DNA of 34,526 bases from the NCBI RefSeq assembly GCF_900491745.1, contig NZ_UETR01000033.1, positions 1-34,526 of the forward strand. The letters run 5' to 3'. The notes under the pieces are model-generated. The model worked only from the letters and a program-made list of their open reading frames with translations. It did not search any database and was not told the origin of the DNA. This DNA is from Amarolinea aalborgensis. GTDB lineage: Bacteria; Chloroflexota; Anaerolineae; SSC4; Amarolineaceae. Position 1 is the stretch's first letter; every line of letters starts with the position of its first letter. Shown piece by piece: positions 14,250 through 22,661 of the stretch. The translations under genes and the position numbers were made by a program.

Positions 14250-16586
14250 ATGCATCTCGACGCACCGCGGGCGCGCCCGCACTCTTTTTGGGGCCTGCTC
14301 TTATTGGGCGCCCTCTCCATCGTTGTCTTGCTCTCTTGGGCCGGGCCGACAGCCGCAACCGCGCCCGCCGCGGACATCAGCGGCTGGACAACTGTCAGCG
14401 CGCTGCCAGAGGCGCTCGACAGCACCGCCGCGGCGGTCATTGGCGACTGGCTGTATGTGCTTGGCGGCCGCACGGCCGCGGGCGAGGCTCGGGCCACGGT
14501 GCTGCGTGCGCGCATCAACGCCAACGGCACGCTCGGCGCCTGGCAAACGACCACGCCGCTGCCGGTTGCGCTCTACAGTCACGCGGCTGCTGCCAGCGGC
14601 AATCGGCTGTACGTCGTGGCCGGCTACAGCACAAACTATGAGCGCACCGTCTACATGGCAACAGCCGCCGCCGATGGCACAGTTTCGGCCTGGCAATCGC
14701 TGACGCCCCTGCCAGTTGGACAGCAGCGCGTCACCCATGCCGCAACCGTCGTCGGCAATCAACTCATCGTCAGCGGCGGCTACTTCGGCTCTCCCCTGGC
14801 ATCGGTCTGGCAGGCCGCCATTCAGGCTGATGGCAGCCTGGCGGCATGGCGGGCCGCCCCGTCCCTGCCATCGCCGCTCTACCGGCTGAGCGCGGCGGCG
14901 GCGGACAATGCCCTTTGGGTGAGCGGCGGCCGGCCGACCACGGCAACGGTCTCGGCTCAGGTCTACCGCGCCAGGCTGCAGAGTAACGGCAGCCTGGGCA
15001 GTTGGGAAAACCTGGGCGCAGCGCTGCCGGAAGGCCGCGCGGACCACGCCAGCGTGGTGGACCAGGGCCGGCTCTTTGTCATCGGCGGCGCCAACAGCGC
15101 TGCGGTGCAGTCCACGGTGTTTGTCTTCAGCCTGGGCGCTGGCCTGACGCCCCTGCCCGCCGGCGCTCCGCTCCCCCTGCCCCGCGCACGTATGGCAGTA
15201 GCCGTCAGTCAACGTCATGACATCTACGTGGTGGGCGGCTGGAACGGCAGTGCGCCCAGCGCCACGGTTTTCCAGGCGCGCGTGCAGCCGCCGACCCCCA
15301 CGCCCACCCAGACCGCCACGCCAACGCCGACGGCCACCGCGTCGCGCACGCCGACGCTCTCCCCTACGCCGACGCGCACCGCCACGCCAACGCCTACGTC
15401 AACGGCCACGATGACGGCTACAGCGACGGCGACGACCACCCCCACCGCCACCATCGCACCCAATCCTGACCTGGCGATGCGCCTGACAGGCAGCATCAGC
15501 GGGCCAATCGGGTGGGGCGATGAAATCACCTACCAGATTGACTACCAGGTGGGTGATGCGCCGATCGAGCAGGTGACCATCAGCAACACGCTGCCCGCCC
15601 TGCCTGACGGCCTGTGGGAAATCGTTGATTTGGGCGGCGGCGAGTTGATCGGAGACACGGTGCGTTGGCAGCTGCCTGCGTTGGCAGCCCAGCAATCAGG
15701 CAGCGTGATCTATCGCATCCGCGCGCCGACGGCAACGCCCACGGATACCCCGCTGCCGACGGCAACGCCCACGATAACGCCGACCGTCACCGTCACGCCG
15801 ACCGAAACCGCAACGGCCATCATCACCGCCACACCAACGCCTACGGCGACCGCCGCGACCGGCGCCGCGCAGTTCAAAGGCCGCTTGATTCAGCCCAACG
15901 GCGCCACTATACCCGGTTTTGGCTTTGTGCAGCTGTGGGGATCCAATGTCCCCAGTCAGTTGGACACCTTCCTCGCCAACGCAATCACGGACGCGGATGG
16001 TTTGTTCACCCTGCAAGCAAGCGATCTATCCTGGACTTACTATCACATCTACCTGGCGCCCCAAGATCCAAACCAGGTGCAGTTCAATACTGCGCTGGCT
16101 GGGCCGGGCGGCGTTGCCGTCAATAATCGTTGGCTGCGCTTCCAATCGCCAGGCAGCGGCGTTCACGCGGACAACTTGTTCATCATGAGCTATGTGGCGG
16201 CGCCCACGCCGACGACGACTGCTCCCCTGATCCCAACCGCGACGCCGACGCCCACGAGCACGCCGCTTGCCACGGCGGCGCCGACCGACACCCCCACCGC
16301 GACCCCAACGGCGACGGACACCCCGGCGCCCACCGACACGCCCACGCCGATGGACACAGACACGCCTACCCCTACGGCGACGCCCCTTCAGCGTTCAGCG
16401 TCCATCATGCGGGGCGTTTTCGCAAATAATCGCCAGCATTCGCCATGGACGCCCGCCTGCACCAGTCTCGTCCTGCTCAATCTGGGCGCGTCAGCCAGTT
16501 GGACGGCGAACGGGATCACCGCAACGACGCAGACGAATCAATGGCTCAACGGCTGTCTAACTTTCGCGCCGCTAGTCGCCCGATGA
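14250..16586 (+). CDS. Secreted six-blade Kelch protein with Pro-Thr linkers
   Basis: The start at ATG 14250 is chosen; a TTG two codons upstream is closer to a GTGAGG site and remains possible. The 778 residues begin with a signal sequence (SFWGLLLLGALSIVVLLSW). Six Kelch blades follow, recognised by their GG strands (YVLGGR, YVVAGY, IVSGGY, WVSGGR, FVIGGA, YVVGGW), ending near residue 345. After a Thr-Pro linker comes a DUF11-like beta domain (DLAMRLTGSISGPIGWGDEI ... SVIYRIRAP), another linker, a carboxypeptidase-regulatory-like domain (FKGRLIQPNG ... LFTLQASDL), a third linker and a tail with two Cys, ending FAPLVAR. It is a surface binding protein by architecture. Its stop codon overlaps the ATG of tyrA, so the two are cotranscribed and probably translationally coupled. 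Confidence 0.85.
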   Translation: MHLDAPRARPHSFWGLLLLGALSIVVLLSWAGPTAATAPAADISGWTTVSALPEALDSTAAAVIGDWLYVLGGRTAAGEARATVLRARINANGTLGAWQTTTPLPVALYSHAAAASGNRLYVVAGYSTNYERTVYMATAAADGTVSAWQSLTPLPVGQQRVTHAATVVGNQLIVSGGYFGSPLASVWQAAIQADGSLAAWRAAPSLPSPLYRLSAAAADNALWVSGGRPTTATVSAQVYRARLQSNGSLGSWENLGAALPEGRADHASVVDQGRLFVIGGANSAAVQSTVFVFSLGAGLTPLPAGAPLPLPRARMAVAVSQRHDIYVVGGWNGSAPSATVFQARVQPPTPTPTQTATPTPTATASRTPTLSPTPTRTATPTPTSTATMTATATATTTPTATIAPNPDLAMRLTGSISGPIGWGDEITYQIDYQVGDAPIEQVTISNTLPALPDGLWEIVDLGGGELIGDTVRWQLPALAAQQSGSVIYRIRAPTATPTDTPLPTATPTITPTVTVTPTETATAIITATPTPTATAATGAAQFKGRLIQPNGATIPGFGFVQLWGSNVPSQLDTFLANAITDADGLFTLQASDLSWTYYHIYLAPQDPNQVQFNTALAGPGGVAVNNRWLRFQSPGSGVHADNLFIMSYVAAPTPTTTAPLIPTATPTPTSTPLATAAPTDTPTATPTATDTPAPTDTPTPMDTDTPTPTATPLQRSASIMRGVFANNRQHSPWTPACTSLVLLNLGASASWTANGITATTQTNQWLNGCLTFAPLVAR

Positions 16587-17557
16587 CGAGCGGCATCGTG
16601 AACGATTTGATGTCTGAAACACCTCTCGACTTGCCCCCGGCTGAGGATGCCAGCTGCTTTCGTCGCCGCCCTGTGGCGATCGTTGGCCTGGGGCTGATGG
16701 GCGGCTCCCTGGCGCTGGCGCTCAAAGCCGCTGGGCATCAAGGCGCGATCATCGGGATCGCCCGCCGAGCGCAGACGCTGGAGACGGCCCTGGCGATGGG
16801 CGCGATTGACGAGGGGCACGCGAGCCTGGCCGCCGCGGCGCGTGCGGAGTTGGTCATTCTGGCAACACCGGTGCGCACTCTCCTGCGCCAGATCGCTGAG
16901 GTGACGCGCCACATGCAGCCGGCTGCGCTCCTGCTCGACCTGGGCAGCACCAAACAGAGCGTCTGCCAGGCGCTGGCTCTGGCGCCTCCCGATCTACAGG
17001 TGCTGGGTGGGCATCCGATGTGCGGCAAAGAAACCTCAGGACTCGAAGCGGCCGACGCAACGCTTTACAAGGACAAGACCTTCGTGCTGTGCCCGCTGCC
17101 CCGCAGCAGCGCCAGCAGCCTGGCCACGGGGCTGGCGCTGATTGCCGCCGTGGGCGGCCGGCCGCTCCTGCTCGATCCGGCGCGTCACGATCGTCTGGCG
17201 GCAACGATCAGCCATTTGCCCTACCTGGCGTCGGCCGCGCTGGTTCAAGTCGCCGCGCAGGTCGGCGTCACGGACGATCGAGTCTGGCAGGTCGCGGCCA
17301 GCGGCTTTCGCGATACCTCGCGGCTGGCGGGCAGCGACCCAGCCATGATGCTCGACATTCTGCTGACCAATGTCCCGGCGGTGCGCGCCGCGTTGGCCGC
17401 GCTGCGCACGCAGCTTGAGCAGATGGACGCCTGGTTGGCGGCCGGCGATGAGGCAGCCCTGCACCAGGCCCTGCACGTGGTGCAGGCGCAGCGCCAGGCC
17501 TTTGCCCGTCAGCCCTGGCGCGCGGCCCTGGACGCGCCCGCCGGGGAAATCCCATGA
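16583..17557 (+). CDS. tyrA: Prephenate dehydrogenase
   Basis: Oxidative decarboxylation of prephenate to 4-hydroxyphenylpyruvate for tyrosine synthesis. From ATG 16583 (overlapping the Kelch stop as ATGA) the protein has 324 residues; an ATG nine codons later is possible. The Rossmann fold carries AIVGLGLMGGSLALAL. Later come ILATPV, LDLGSTKQSV, the catalytic-His segment GGHPMCGKETSG, a second His in ISHLPYLAS, and GFRDTSRLAGSDPAMMLDIL, all standard for TyrA. The helical dimerisation domain is complete and there is no C-terminal ACT domain, so feedback control is likely exerted elsewhere, for example at the DAHP synthases or the leader. It lies immediately left of the cassette-like insertion. 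Confidence 0.93.
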   Translation: MTSGIVNDLMSETPLDLPPAEDASCFRRRPVAIVGLGLMGGSLALALKAAGHQGAIIGIARRAQTLETALAMGAIDEGHASLAAAARAELVILATPVRTLLRQIAEVTRHMQPAALLLDLGSTKQSVCQALALAPPDLQVLGGHPMCGKETSGLEAADATLYKDKTFVLCPLPRSSASSLATGLALIAAVGGRPLLLDPARHDRLAATISHLPYLASAALVQVAAQVGVTDDRVWQVAASGFRDTSRLAGSDPAMMLDILLTNVPAVRAALAALRTQLEQMDAWLAAGDEAALHQALHVVQAQRQAFARQPWRAALDAPAGEIP

Positions 17558-17656
17558 CGCGCAGGGGCGCATCGCGATGTCAGTCGCCCACCCCTTGGGC
17601 GCACAACCGTGAATGAAAGGTACTCAACAAGTTGAGGAATCCCGGCGCTGCGGACC

Positions 17657-17678
17657 GCCGAACCTATTCGGCCTATTT
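17657..17678 (+). terminator. Hairpin between tyrA and the cassette-like element
   Basis: GCCGAA (17657-17662), a four-base loop and TTCGGC (17667-17672) form a perfect stem followed by CTATTT. Another perfect hairpin, CTCAAC-AA-GTTGAG, lies at 17623-17636. Together they fill the gap after tyrA. Either could weakly terminate, or be what is left of a recombination site. Confidence 0.35.
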
Positions 17679-17753
17679 CCGGGTTAGGCCGCCATTCGCC
17701 TGGTCGTCTGTATGCGGCAGAAACATGGCCAAGCAAAAACACGGAGGTGCAAA

Positions 17754-19139
17754 ATGAAACGCTTACTGAGTATCACGGGAGTGTTGTGGGGTTTGCTCGC
17801 GTTGGGAGCGCTGGCTGTCGCCCTTGCCCTCACTTTCGGGGAACTGCGGAGAGACGTAAAGCCAGCGTCTCAGGCCTTTCAGTCGCCTATCGAGACACCG
17901 ACACAACCTCCTTATCCACCGCCAGCGACACCTACATCGGCTGGCCCGCCGACTACACCGGTGCTCCCTTGCACGTTTGTGGGGCAACCTGCACCTGTTG
18001 AAGCTGCATACCCCCTAGAAGCTTACCAGTTTTCCGAACCCAAGATCGCGCTGACCCATCTGGCAGCCATTGGTATCGTAGGGTGGCTGCCCGATGGCCG
18101 ACAATTGCTTATTACACGTGATGTCGCCGGCACGAACCGTCAAAGCATTGATGTTTTTGATGTCCAAACCGGTGAGTTGAGCATCTACGCCGAGCGTGAA
18201 GGGAGCAACCGCAAACCGGTCTGGTTGCCAGCCTTGAAAGCCTTAGCCTACTTGTCCCTTGTGGCGGAGAAGGGAGAGGAACAGCCGATACGCTACCGCC
18301 CGGAATTGTGGATCAGCAATGGGACGCCCCAACAGGTGGAGCGCCTGACCTCGGACGTAGTAGGAGGACTGGCAGTTGAACCCGACGGAAAGCGCCTGTG
18401 GTATTTTCTCCATTCAGAACCTGACCGGCTGCAGAGCTACGATGTGGAAACCCGGAGCGTTCAAGCGACCTCATTGGACCTTGCCCCGTTGCGCTATCTG
18501 AAACCGGGATTAGAGTGGGCTATGCGGGAGCGGTCGTCCCGCTTCCAGATGGCTTGGCGTCCCGATGGTTCACAAGTGGTGTTCTATTCTCAGTTCTGGA
18601 CGTTCTTACTCGACATTAATAGCAATCAATGGTGTGAACTCGATGTAGGCGACTATAACCCCGAAGCGATGGAGATTCCCCCTTGGCCTCCACAGGCGCA
18701 GTGGAGCCCAGACGGACACTATGTGGCTTTCATTACAACGGACAGTATGCAGATGCCTTTTCGGCGCACAGAGCTCGTCATTCTTGATATAGAAACGGGA
18801 AAGCGCCGCTCGTTGTCTCCGGGCCCGGACATTGAGCCAGGACGACACTATGTGACCGATATAGCCTGGTCCCTTGATAGCCGTCATTTGGTTGTTTTAG
18901 GAGTTGTTCGCATGACAGAAGCAGGCTCTCAAAAGGAAGGCCTGTTTATTGCAAATGCGGATACAGGAGAATTCCGGCGAATCTTACCTGAGCATGAGTT
19001 TGGAGGCGACTCAGAGAGTATGCAGCTTGCTTGGGATTCTACTGGGTCGCTATTGGCTGTCAACTGTCCAACTCCCGAAGAAGGAAGACTGTGCATCATC
19101 TCGGTAAACCCTAAAGGCATTGAGGAGAAACAGCCATGA
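17754..19139 (+). CDS. Membrane-anchored or secreted TolB/WD40-like beta-propeller protein
   Basis: The start at ATG 17754 has GGAGG six bases upstream and is preferred over an ATG fourteen codons earlier. The 461 residues begin with a signal anchor (ITGVLWGLLALGALAVALAL) and a Pro-Thr-rich spacer. A propeller follows, with WD40/TolB-like blades (VGWLPDGRQLLITRD, LAVEPDGKRLWYF, AWRPDGSQVVFYS, QWSPDGHYVAFIT, AWSLDSRHLVVLG, AWDSTGSLLAVNC), six in number. The strands match the PD40 pattern seen in TolB and in peptidase propellers, but no catalytic domain is fused. It may bind protein or glycan outside the membrane. Its stop overlaps the next start as ATGA, coupling it to the SpoIID-like gene. 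Codon use is less GC-biased than in tyrA or the HAD gene. Confidence 0.75.
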   Translation: MKRLLSITGVLWGLLALGALAVALALTFGELRRDVKPASQAFQSPIETPTQPPYPPPATPTSAGPPTTPVLPCTFVGQPAPVEAAYPLEAYQFSEPKIALTHLAAIGIVGWLPDGRQLLITRDVAGTNRQSIDVFDVQTGELSIYAEREGSNRKPVWLPALKALAYLSLVAEKGEEQPIRYRPELWISNGTPQQVERLTSDVVGGLAVEPDGKRLWYFLHSEPDRLQSYDVETRSVQATSLDLAPLRYLKPGLEWAMRERSSRFQMAWRPDGSQVVFYSQFWTFLLDINSNQWCELDVGDYNPEAMEIPPWPPQAQWSPDGHYVAFITTDSMQMPFRRTELVILDIETGKRRSLSPGPDIEPGRHYVTDIAWSLDSRHLVVLGVVRMTEAGSQKEGLFIANADTGEFRRILPEHEFGGDSESMQLAWDSTGSLLAVNCPTPEEGRLCIISVNPKGIEEKQP

Positions 19140-20485
19140 ACCCGGTAAAGAGTCTTGGCATCCTCGTTTTACTTCTCAGTGTGCTTGGTATCTCGGTTCG
19201 GCAAGTGGCAGCTCGAACACTTTTGGCTTATTCGCCGCCTTCACAGATAAGTGTTTGGATGTATTGGCTTACAGCAAGCGGTGCGCGTAGAGAACCATAC
19301 ACTCTGTGCGCCTCGGGCCACACACGATGGGGGTGCACGGCCTTCTGCAATGAGCCTGGTTACCCATGTGAGGGCAGCCAGACTCGTGCTTATCCTTACG
19401 CCACAAACCCTGTCACCATACCCTTCGAGACCGACTATCTCATGGATGTTGTGCCCAAGGAAGTCAGCGTGGAGGCTTTCCATCCCACTGCTATCCAGGC
19501 GCAGGCTATTGCCGCCCGCTCCTACGCCTACTGGCATATCCGCCAGGGGAGCACCATCAACAACTCCACCCAATTCCAGGTCTTTGTGCCCTATGCTTTT
19601 GAAGCCCTCCCACCGATCACCTTCCCGGACAATCTCGATAACCCCTGCGCCAGTAGCAACCTCAACAACAACCAACGAATTGTATGCAATGCGGTTGCCG
19701 CTCGCTACTACATCGCCTACGGCAGTTATCCCAATGACAACCTGCCCGCCTTCACCGAGTATTTCGCCGACATCCGCAACCGCACGATCAGTGGCGGACA
19801 ACCCTATCTGGTCGCTGTGGATGACCCCATCAGTTCCCATCCGGACATCGTTCAAGATGGTCACGGCCGCGGCATCAGCCAGAAGGGGGCCAGCCGTTGG
19901 GTGCGGGGCAACCTTAGCTTCAGCATCAATCGGGATCTGGGCGCTTGGAGCGTGCGTTGGGAGCGGGTTGAGCAGATCCTGGTACACTACTACACTGGCG
20001 TTCATATCCGCGACGCAGGCAACAACAATGCTTTGCTGAACCCGTCCTACCGCTGGAACCCCTTGCAAATCAACTGGGGCACGCCGGACAACCGTCCGCC
20101 CATGATGTATCACGGGAGCACGTATCCCATTTCTGTGGAAGTGCAGAACACAGGCCTTTCCGATTGGACGTGCGGCTATCCCAACTTCAGCTATGAATTG
20201 CGGTATCGCTGGGCGAAGGCCGGGCATGGGGAAGATGCGGGCAGCGGTTCGGCTTCGGTGTGTGGGACGTCTATGGGCGATCCTTCTCCGACGGTGAATC
20301 TGACCATCCAGAACATTCCCAACTGGGGGTCTGGGGCTTACAGTATCCGTTTCGATATTTATGTTACCTCGGCGTCGGGCAGTTTCTGGTTTAGGGATTA
20401 TGGCTGGCCAACTTATAACGTAAGCGTTTGCGTGGATGGGCCGTGTAAAGTGTACATCCCTCTCGTGCTGAAGAACTATCCGTAG
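19136..20485 (+). CDS. Secreted SpoIID/LytB-domain protein with C-terminal sorting-like tail
   Basis: The 449-residue product starts with a signal peptide (SLGILVLLLSVLGISV). The SpoIID core is visible in YLMDVVPKEVSVEAFHPTAI, in AQAIAARSYAYWHI, and in the signature GHGRGISQKGA (residues 242-252), which in SpoIID contributes to peptidoglycan lytic transglycosylase activity. Several paired Cys (around CASGHTRWGCTAFC, and in the C-terminal half) suggest disulfides. Residues from about 310 form a beta-sandwich (YPISVEVQNTGLSDWTC), like CARDB/NPCBM-type accessory domains. The end, YIPLVLKNYP, resembles tails of other exported proteins here. The catalytic Glu of SpoIID is plausibly the one in VVPKEV. 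It is translationally coupled to the propeller gene; together they may form a cell-envelope remodelling pair. Confidence 0.82.
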   Translation: MNPVKSLGILVLLLSVLGISVRQVAARTLLAYSPPSQISVWMYWLTASGARREPYTLCASGHTRWGCTAFCNEPGYPCEGSQTRAYPYATNPVTIPFETDYLMDVVPKEVSVEAFHPTAIQAQAIAARSYAYWHIRQGSTINNSTQFQVFVPYAFEALPPITFPDNLDNPCASSNLNNNQRIVCNAVAARYYIAYGSYPNDNLPAFTEYFADIRNRTISGGQPYLVAVDDPISSHPDIVQDGHGRGISQKGASRWVRGNLSFSINRDLGAWSVRWERVEQILVHYYTGVHIRDAGNNNALLNPSYRWNPLQINWGTPDNRPPMMYHGSTYPISVEVQNTGLSDWTCGYPNFSYELRYRWAKAGHGEDAGSGSASVCGTSMGDPSPTVNLTIQNIPNWGSGAYSIRFDIYVTSASGSFWFRDYGWPTYNVSVCVDGPCKVYIPLVLKNYP

Positions 20486-20491
20486 AAGGCG

Positions 20492-20565
20492 GCCTAACCA
20501 CTCGCTGCAGCCGACTGCTCCCCCGCTGCGCTCGGTCGCAGCGGCTGAGCTCGGTGCCGTTAGGA
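20492..20565 (+). other. attC-like recombination site
   Basis: The 74-bp site begins with the inverse core GCCTAAC (20492-20498) and ends with the core GTTAGGA (20559-20565). Between them CAGCCGACTGC (20508-20518) pairs with GCAGCGGCTG (20538-20547), leaving one extrahelical A, the type of feature that sets strand choice in attC sites. A second inner dyad CGCTGCG/CGCAGCG (20524-20530 with 20537-20543) competes with it. Length, order and polarity fit attC. The last core base deviates from the consensus Y. Confidence 0.55.
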
Positions 20566-20575
20566 GAATTCAACC

Positions 20576-21331
20576 TTGAACGTGACCGCGGTTTTGTTCG
20601 ACTTGGGCGGCACTCTGCTGCATTACATCGAGCCGCACACCACCTTCCTGGAAGCCAACGTGGCAGGGTTAGCCGCAATGCACGGGTTCCTGCGCCGCGC
20701 CGGCTACCGGATGCCCGACGGCCCCGATTTTGCCCGCGCGGTCGGCCAGTTTGCACGCGACACGAACCGCCAACTGGAAGCGCAGGGACGCGGCGCCTGT
20801 GTAGATGACACCTTTCGCCAGGCGCTGAGCCTGCTCGATATCAACGTCACAACCGAGCATTGGCCCGGCGCGCTCTGGTCCTACTACGGCGTCATCCAGC
20901 GCTTCGTGCTGCCGGTGGCGGGCGATGCACGCGGCGTCCTGCACGAGCTTAGCGAGGCGGGTTTACGCTTGGGCCTCATCTCCAACACCTGGTGGAGTCC
21001 CACGCTGCACGATGCCGACTTGGGGCGCGCGGGCATGCTGGAATACCTGCCCGTACGGGTTTACTCATCGCAGGCCGGCTTCATGAAGCCGCGCGCCGAA
21101 ATCTTCCAGCAAGCCCTGGCCGCCATGGGCGTCGCGGCCGGCGCCGCCGTCTATGTCGGCGACCGGCTGCTGGTGGATGTGAGCGGCGCGCAGGCAGCCG
21201 GCATGCGCGGAGTGCTGATCGAGGTGGACCACCGCCGCGAGGAGAGCGACGACGTGCAAGCCGCGGCGCGCCTGGGCGTCATTGACGAACTGCCGGCGCT
21301 CATCGCCCGCTGGCAGCGCGAACCGTCCTGA
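20576..21331 (+). CDS. HAD-superfamily phosphatase-like hydrolase
   Basis: The 251-residue protein is read from TTG 20576, with AGGAG nine bases before it; an in-frame GTG two codons on is the alternative. HAD motifs are in order: nucleophile FDLGGTL (the usual second Asp is Gly), a helical cap, motif II LISNTWW, motif III Lys in FMKPRAEIF, and motif IV VGDRLLVDVSGAQAAGM. This is subfamily IA, with phosphatase or dehalogenase-like chemistry; the missing second Asp weakens a confident phosphatase call. The substrate is unknown. It sits between tyrA and aroA, so a role next to the shikimate pathway is possible but unproven. The ribosome site overlaps the cassette core site GTTAGGAG. Confidence 0.82.
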   Translation: MNVTAVLFDLGGTLLHYIEPHTTFLEANVAGLAAMHGFLRRAGYRMPDGPDFARAVGQFARDTNRQLEAQGRGACVDDTFRQALSLLDINVTTEHWPGALWSYYGVIQRFVLPVAGDARGVLHELSEAGLRLGLISNTWWSPTLHDADLGRAGMLEYLPVRVYSSQAGFMKPRAEIFQQALAAMGVAAGAAVYVGDRLLVDVSGAQAAGMRGVLIEVDHRREESDDVQAAARLGVIDELPALIARWQREPS

Positions 21332-21356
21332 GACAACCGAAACGAGGACAGCACGC

Positions 21357-22661
21357 ATGACGAGCTTAACCATAAAACGATCGCAGCCGCTGACCGGCCA
21401 GGTGCGTGTGCCGGGCGACAAATCCATTTCCCACCGTGCGGTGCTCTTCGGCGCGCTGGCCGCCGGCGACAGCCGCGTGCGTGGCTTTTTGCGCGGGGGC
21501 GACTGCCTGGCAACCCTGGAGTGTATGCGCCGCGTGGGCATCGAGATCGAAGAGGTGAGCGCCGATGAGTTGATCATTCACGGCAAAGGACTGCATGGCT
21601 GGCAGGAGCCTTACCTGCCGCTCGATTGCGTCACCTCCGGCACGACCATGCGCCTGCTGGCCGGTCTCGTCGCGGGCGCGGGCATATTCGCCGTGTTGAG
21701 CGGCGGCCCGCAGTTGAGCCGGCGCCCCATGGGGCGCGTGGCTGAGCCGCTGCGCAAGATGGGCGCGACCGTGCTGGGGCGCGACGGAGGCAAACTCCCC
21801 CCGTTGGCGATTCAGGGCGGCAGCCTGCGCGGCATTGACTATCGGCTGCCGGTTGCCAGCGCGCAGGTCAAATCGGCTGTGCTGCTGGCCGGCCTCTTCA
21901 CGCACGACTTGACCGTCGTGATCGAGCCTGGCCCGCTGCGGGATCACACCGAGCGCCTGTTGCGCGCAATGGGCGCGCCGGTGCGCACCATGGGCGCCAA
22001 GGTGACAAGCGAAGCGCCAACCGTTCCCTTGCAGCCGCTCGATTTGCGCGTGCCAGCCGATATGTCGTCGGCTGCGTTTCTGCTCACCGCCGGCGTTTTG
22101 ACCCCGGAGTCGCGTCTGACCCTGGAGAGCGTCGCCATCAACCCGACGCGCTGCGGCCTGCTCGATATTCTGCGCCGCATGGGCGCGGACCTGCGCATCA
22201 GCGAGGAAGCTGAAGTCTGCGGAGAGCCGATTGGGCATATTACCGCGCTGGCCAGCCCACTCCAAGGCGTCACGGTTGCGGGCGAGGTTGTGGTGCGCGC
22301 GATTGATGAGATGCCGATCCTGGCCGTGGCCGCGACGCAAGCCACTGGCGCCACGCTCGTGCGCAACGCCGAAGAATTGCGCGTCAAGGAGACCGATCGT
22401 ATTGCCGCGGTTGTCGCCGAACTGCGCAAATTGGGCGCGCAGATTGAGGCGCGCGCGGACGGTTTTCTGATCGAAGGCCCCACGCGGTTGCACGGCGCCG
22501 TGGTTGACTCGCACGGCGACCATCGGCTGGCCATGGCGTTGTGCGTCGCCGGGCTGGTGGCCGACGGCGAAACCACCGTCATGGACACCGAGTGCATCGC
22601 CGATTCATTTCCTGGCTTCGAGCGCCTGCTCGTCAAGCTGGGCGCGGTGATTGACGAATGA
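21357..22661 (+). CDS. aroA: 3-phosphoshikimate 1-carboxyvinyltransferase (EPSP synthase)
   Basis: Transfers the enolpyruvyl group of phosphoenolpyruvate to shikimate 3-phosphate. The 434-residue protein starts at 21357 after GAGGA. Landmarks are VPGDKSISHRAVLFGAL (Lys and Ser binding both substrates), SGTTMRLLAG, QLSRRPMGRV, ASAQVKSAVLLAGL (S3P-binding Ser and Gln), DMSSAAFLLTAG, DEMPILAVAA (catalytic Asp), LRVKETDRI and SHGDHRLAMAL. The motif normally written GNSGT reads VTSGT (V92-T93-S94-G95-T96), a change at two usually conserved positions, while the glyphosate-relevant Gly is kept. The aroE start overlaps the stop as ATGA. Confidence 0.95.
   Translation: MTSLTIKRSQPLTGQVRVPGDKSISHRAVLFGALAAGDSRVRGFLRGGDCLATLECMRRVGIEIEEVSADELIIHGKGLHGWQEPYLPLDCVTSGTTMRLLAGLVAGAGIFAVLSGGPQLSRRPMGRVAEPLRKMGATVLGRDGGKLPPLAIQGGSLRGIDYRLPVASAQVKSAVLLAGLFTHDLTVVIEPGPLRDHTERLLRAMGAPVRTMGAKVTSEAPTVPLQPLDLRVPADMSSAAFLLTAGVLTPESRLTLESVAINPTRCGLLDILRRMGADLRISEEAEVCGEPIGHITALASPLQGVTVAGEVVVRAIDEMPILAVAATQATGATLVRNAEELRVKETDRIAAVVAELRKLGAQIEARADGFLIEGPTRLHGAVVDSHGDHRLAMALCVAGLVADGETTVMDTECIADSFPGFERLLVKLGAVIDE

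Larger units (their letters stand above)
17684..20559 (+). mobile_element. Integron-cassette-like element carrying two genes
   Basis: A 2876-bp block lies between a consensus core site GTTAGGC (17683-17689) and an attC-like hairpin site ending in GTTAGGA (20559-20565). Integron recombination cuts after the G of GTTRRRY, giving these ends. The start of the block (GGTTAGGCCGCC, 17682-17693) is exactly complementary to the start of the hairpin site (20488-20499). This is the relation expected when a circular cassette has been linearised. Both genes read toward the attC end, as cassette genes do. By eye the block is less GC-rich than the genes on either side and uses different codons. No integrase gene is present, and single cassettes of this size with two genes are unusual. 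Confidence 0.55.

Noticed and set aside
17622..17689. Second attC site on the left side of the cassette-like block
   Set aside because: ACTCAAC at 17622 and GTTAGGC at 17683 have suitable spacing, but the inverse core does not match the core beyond AAC/GTT and no extrahelical base is evident. It is left as a simple hairpin region.
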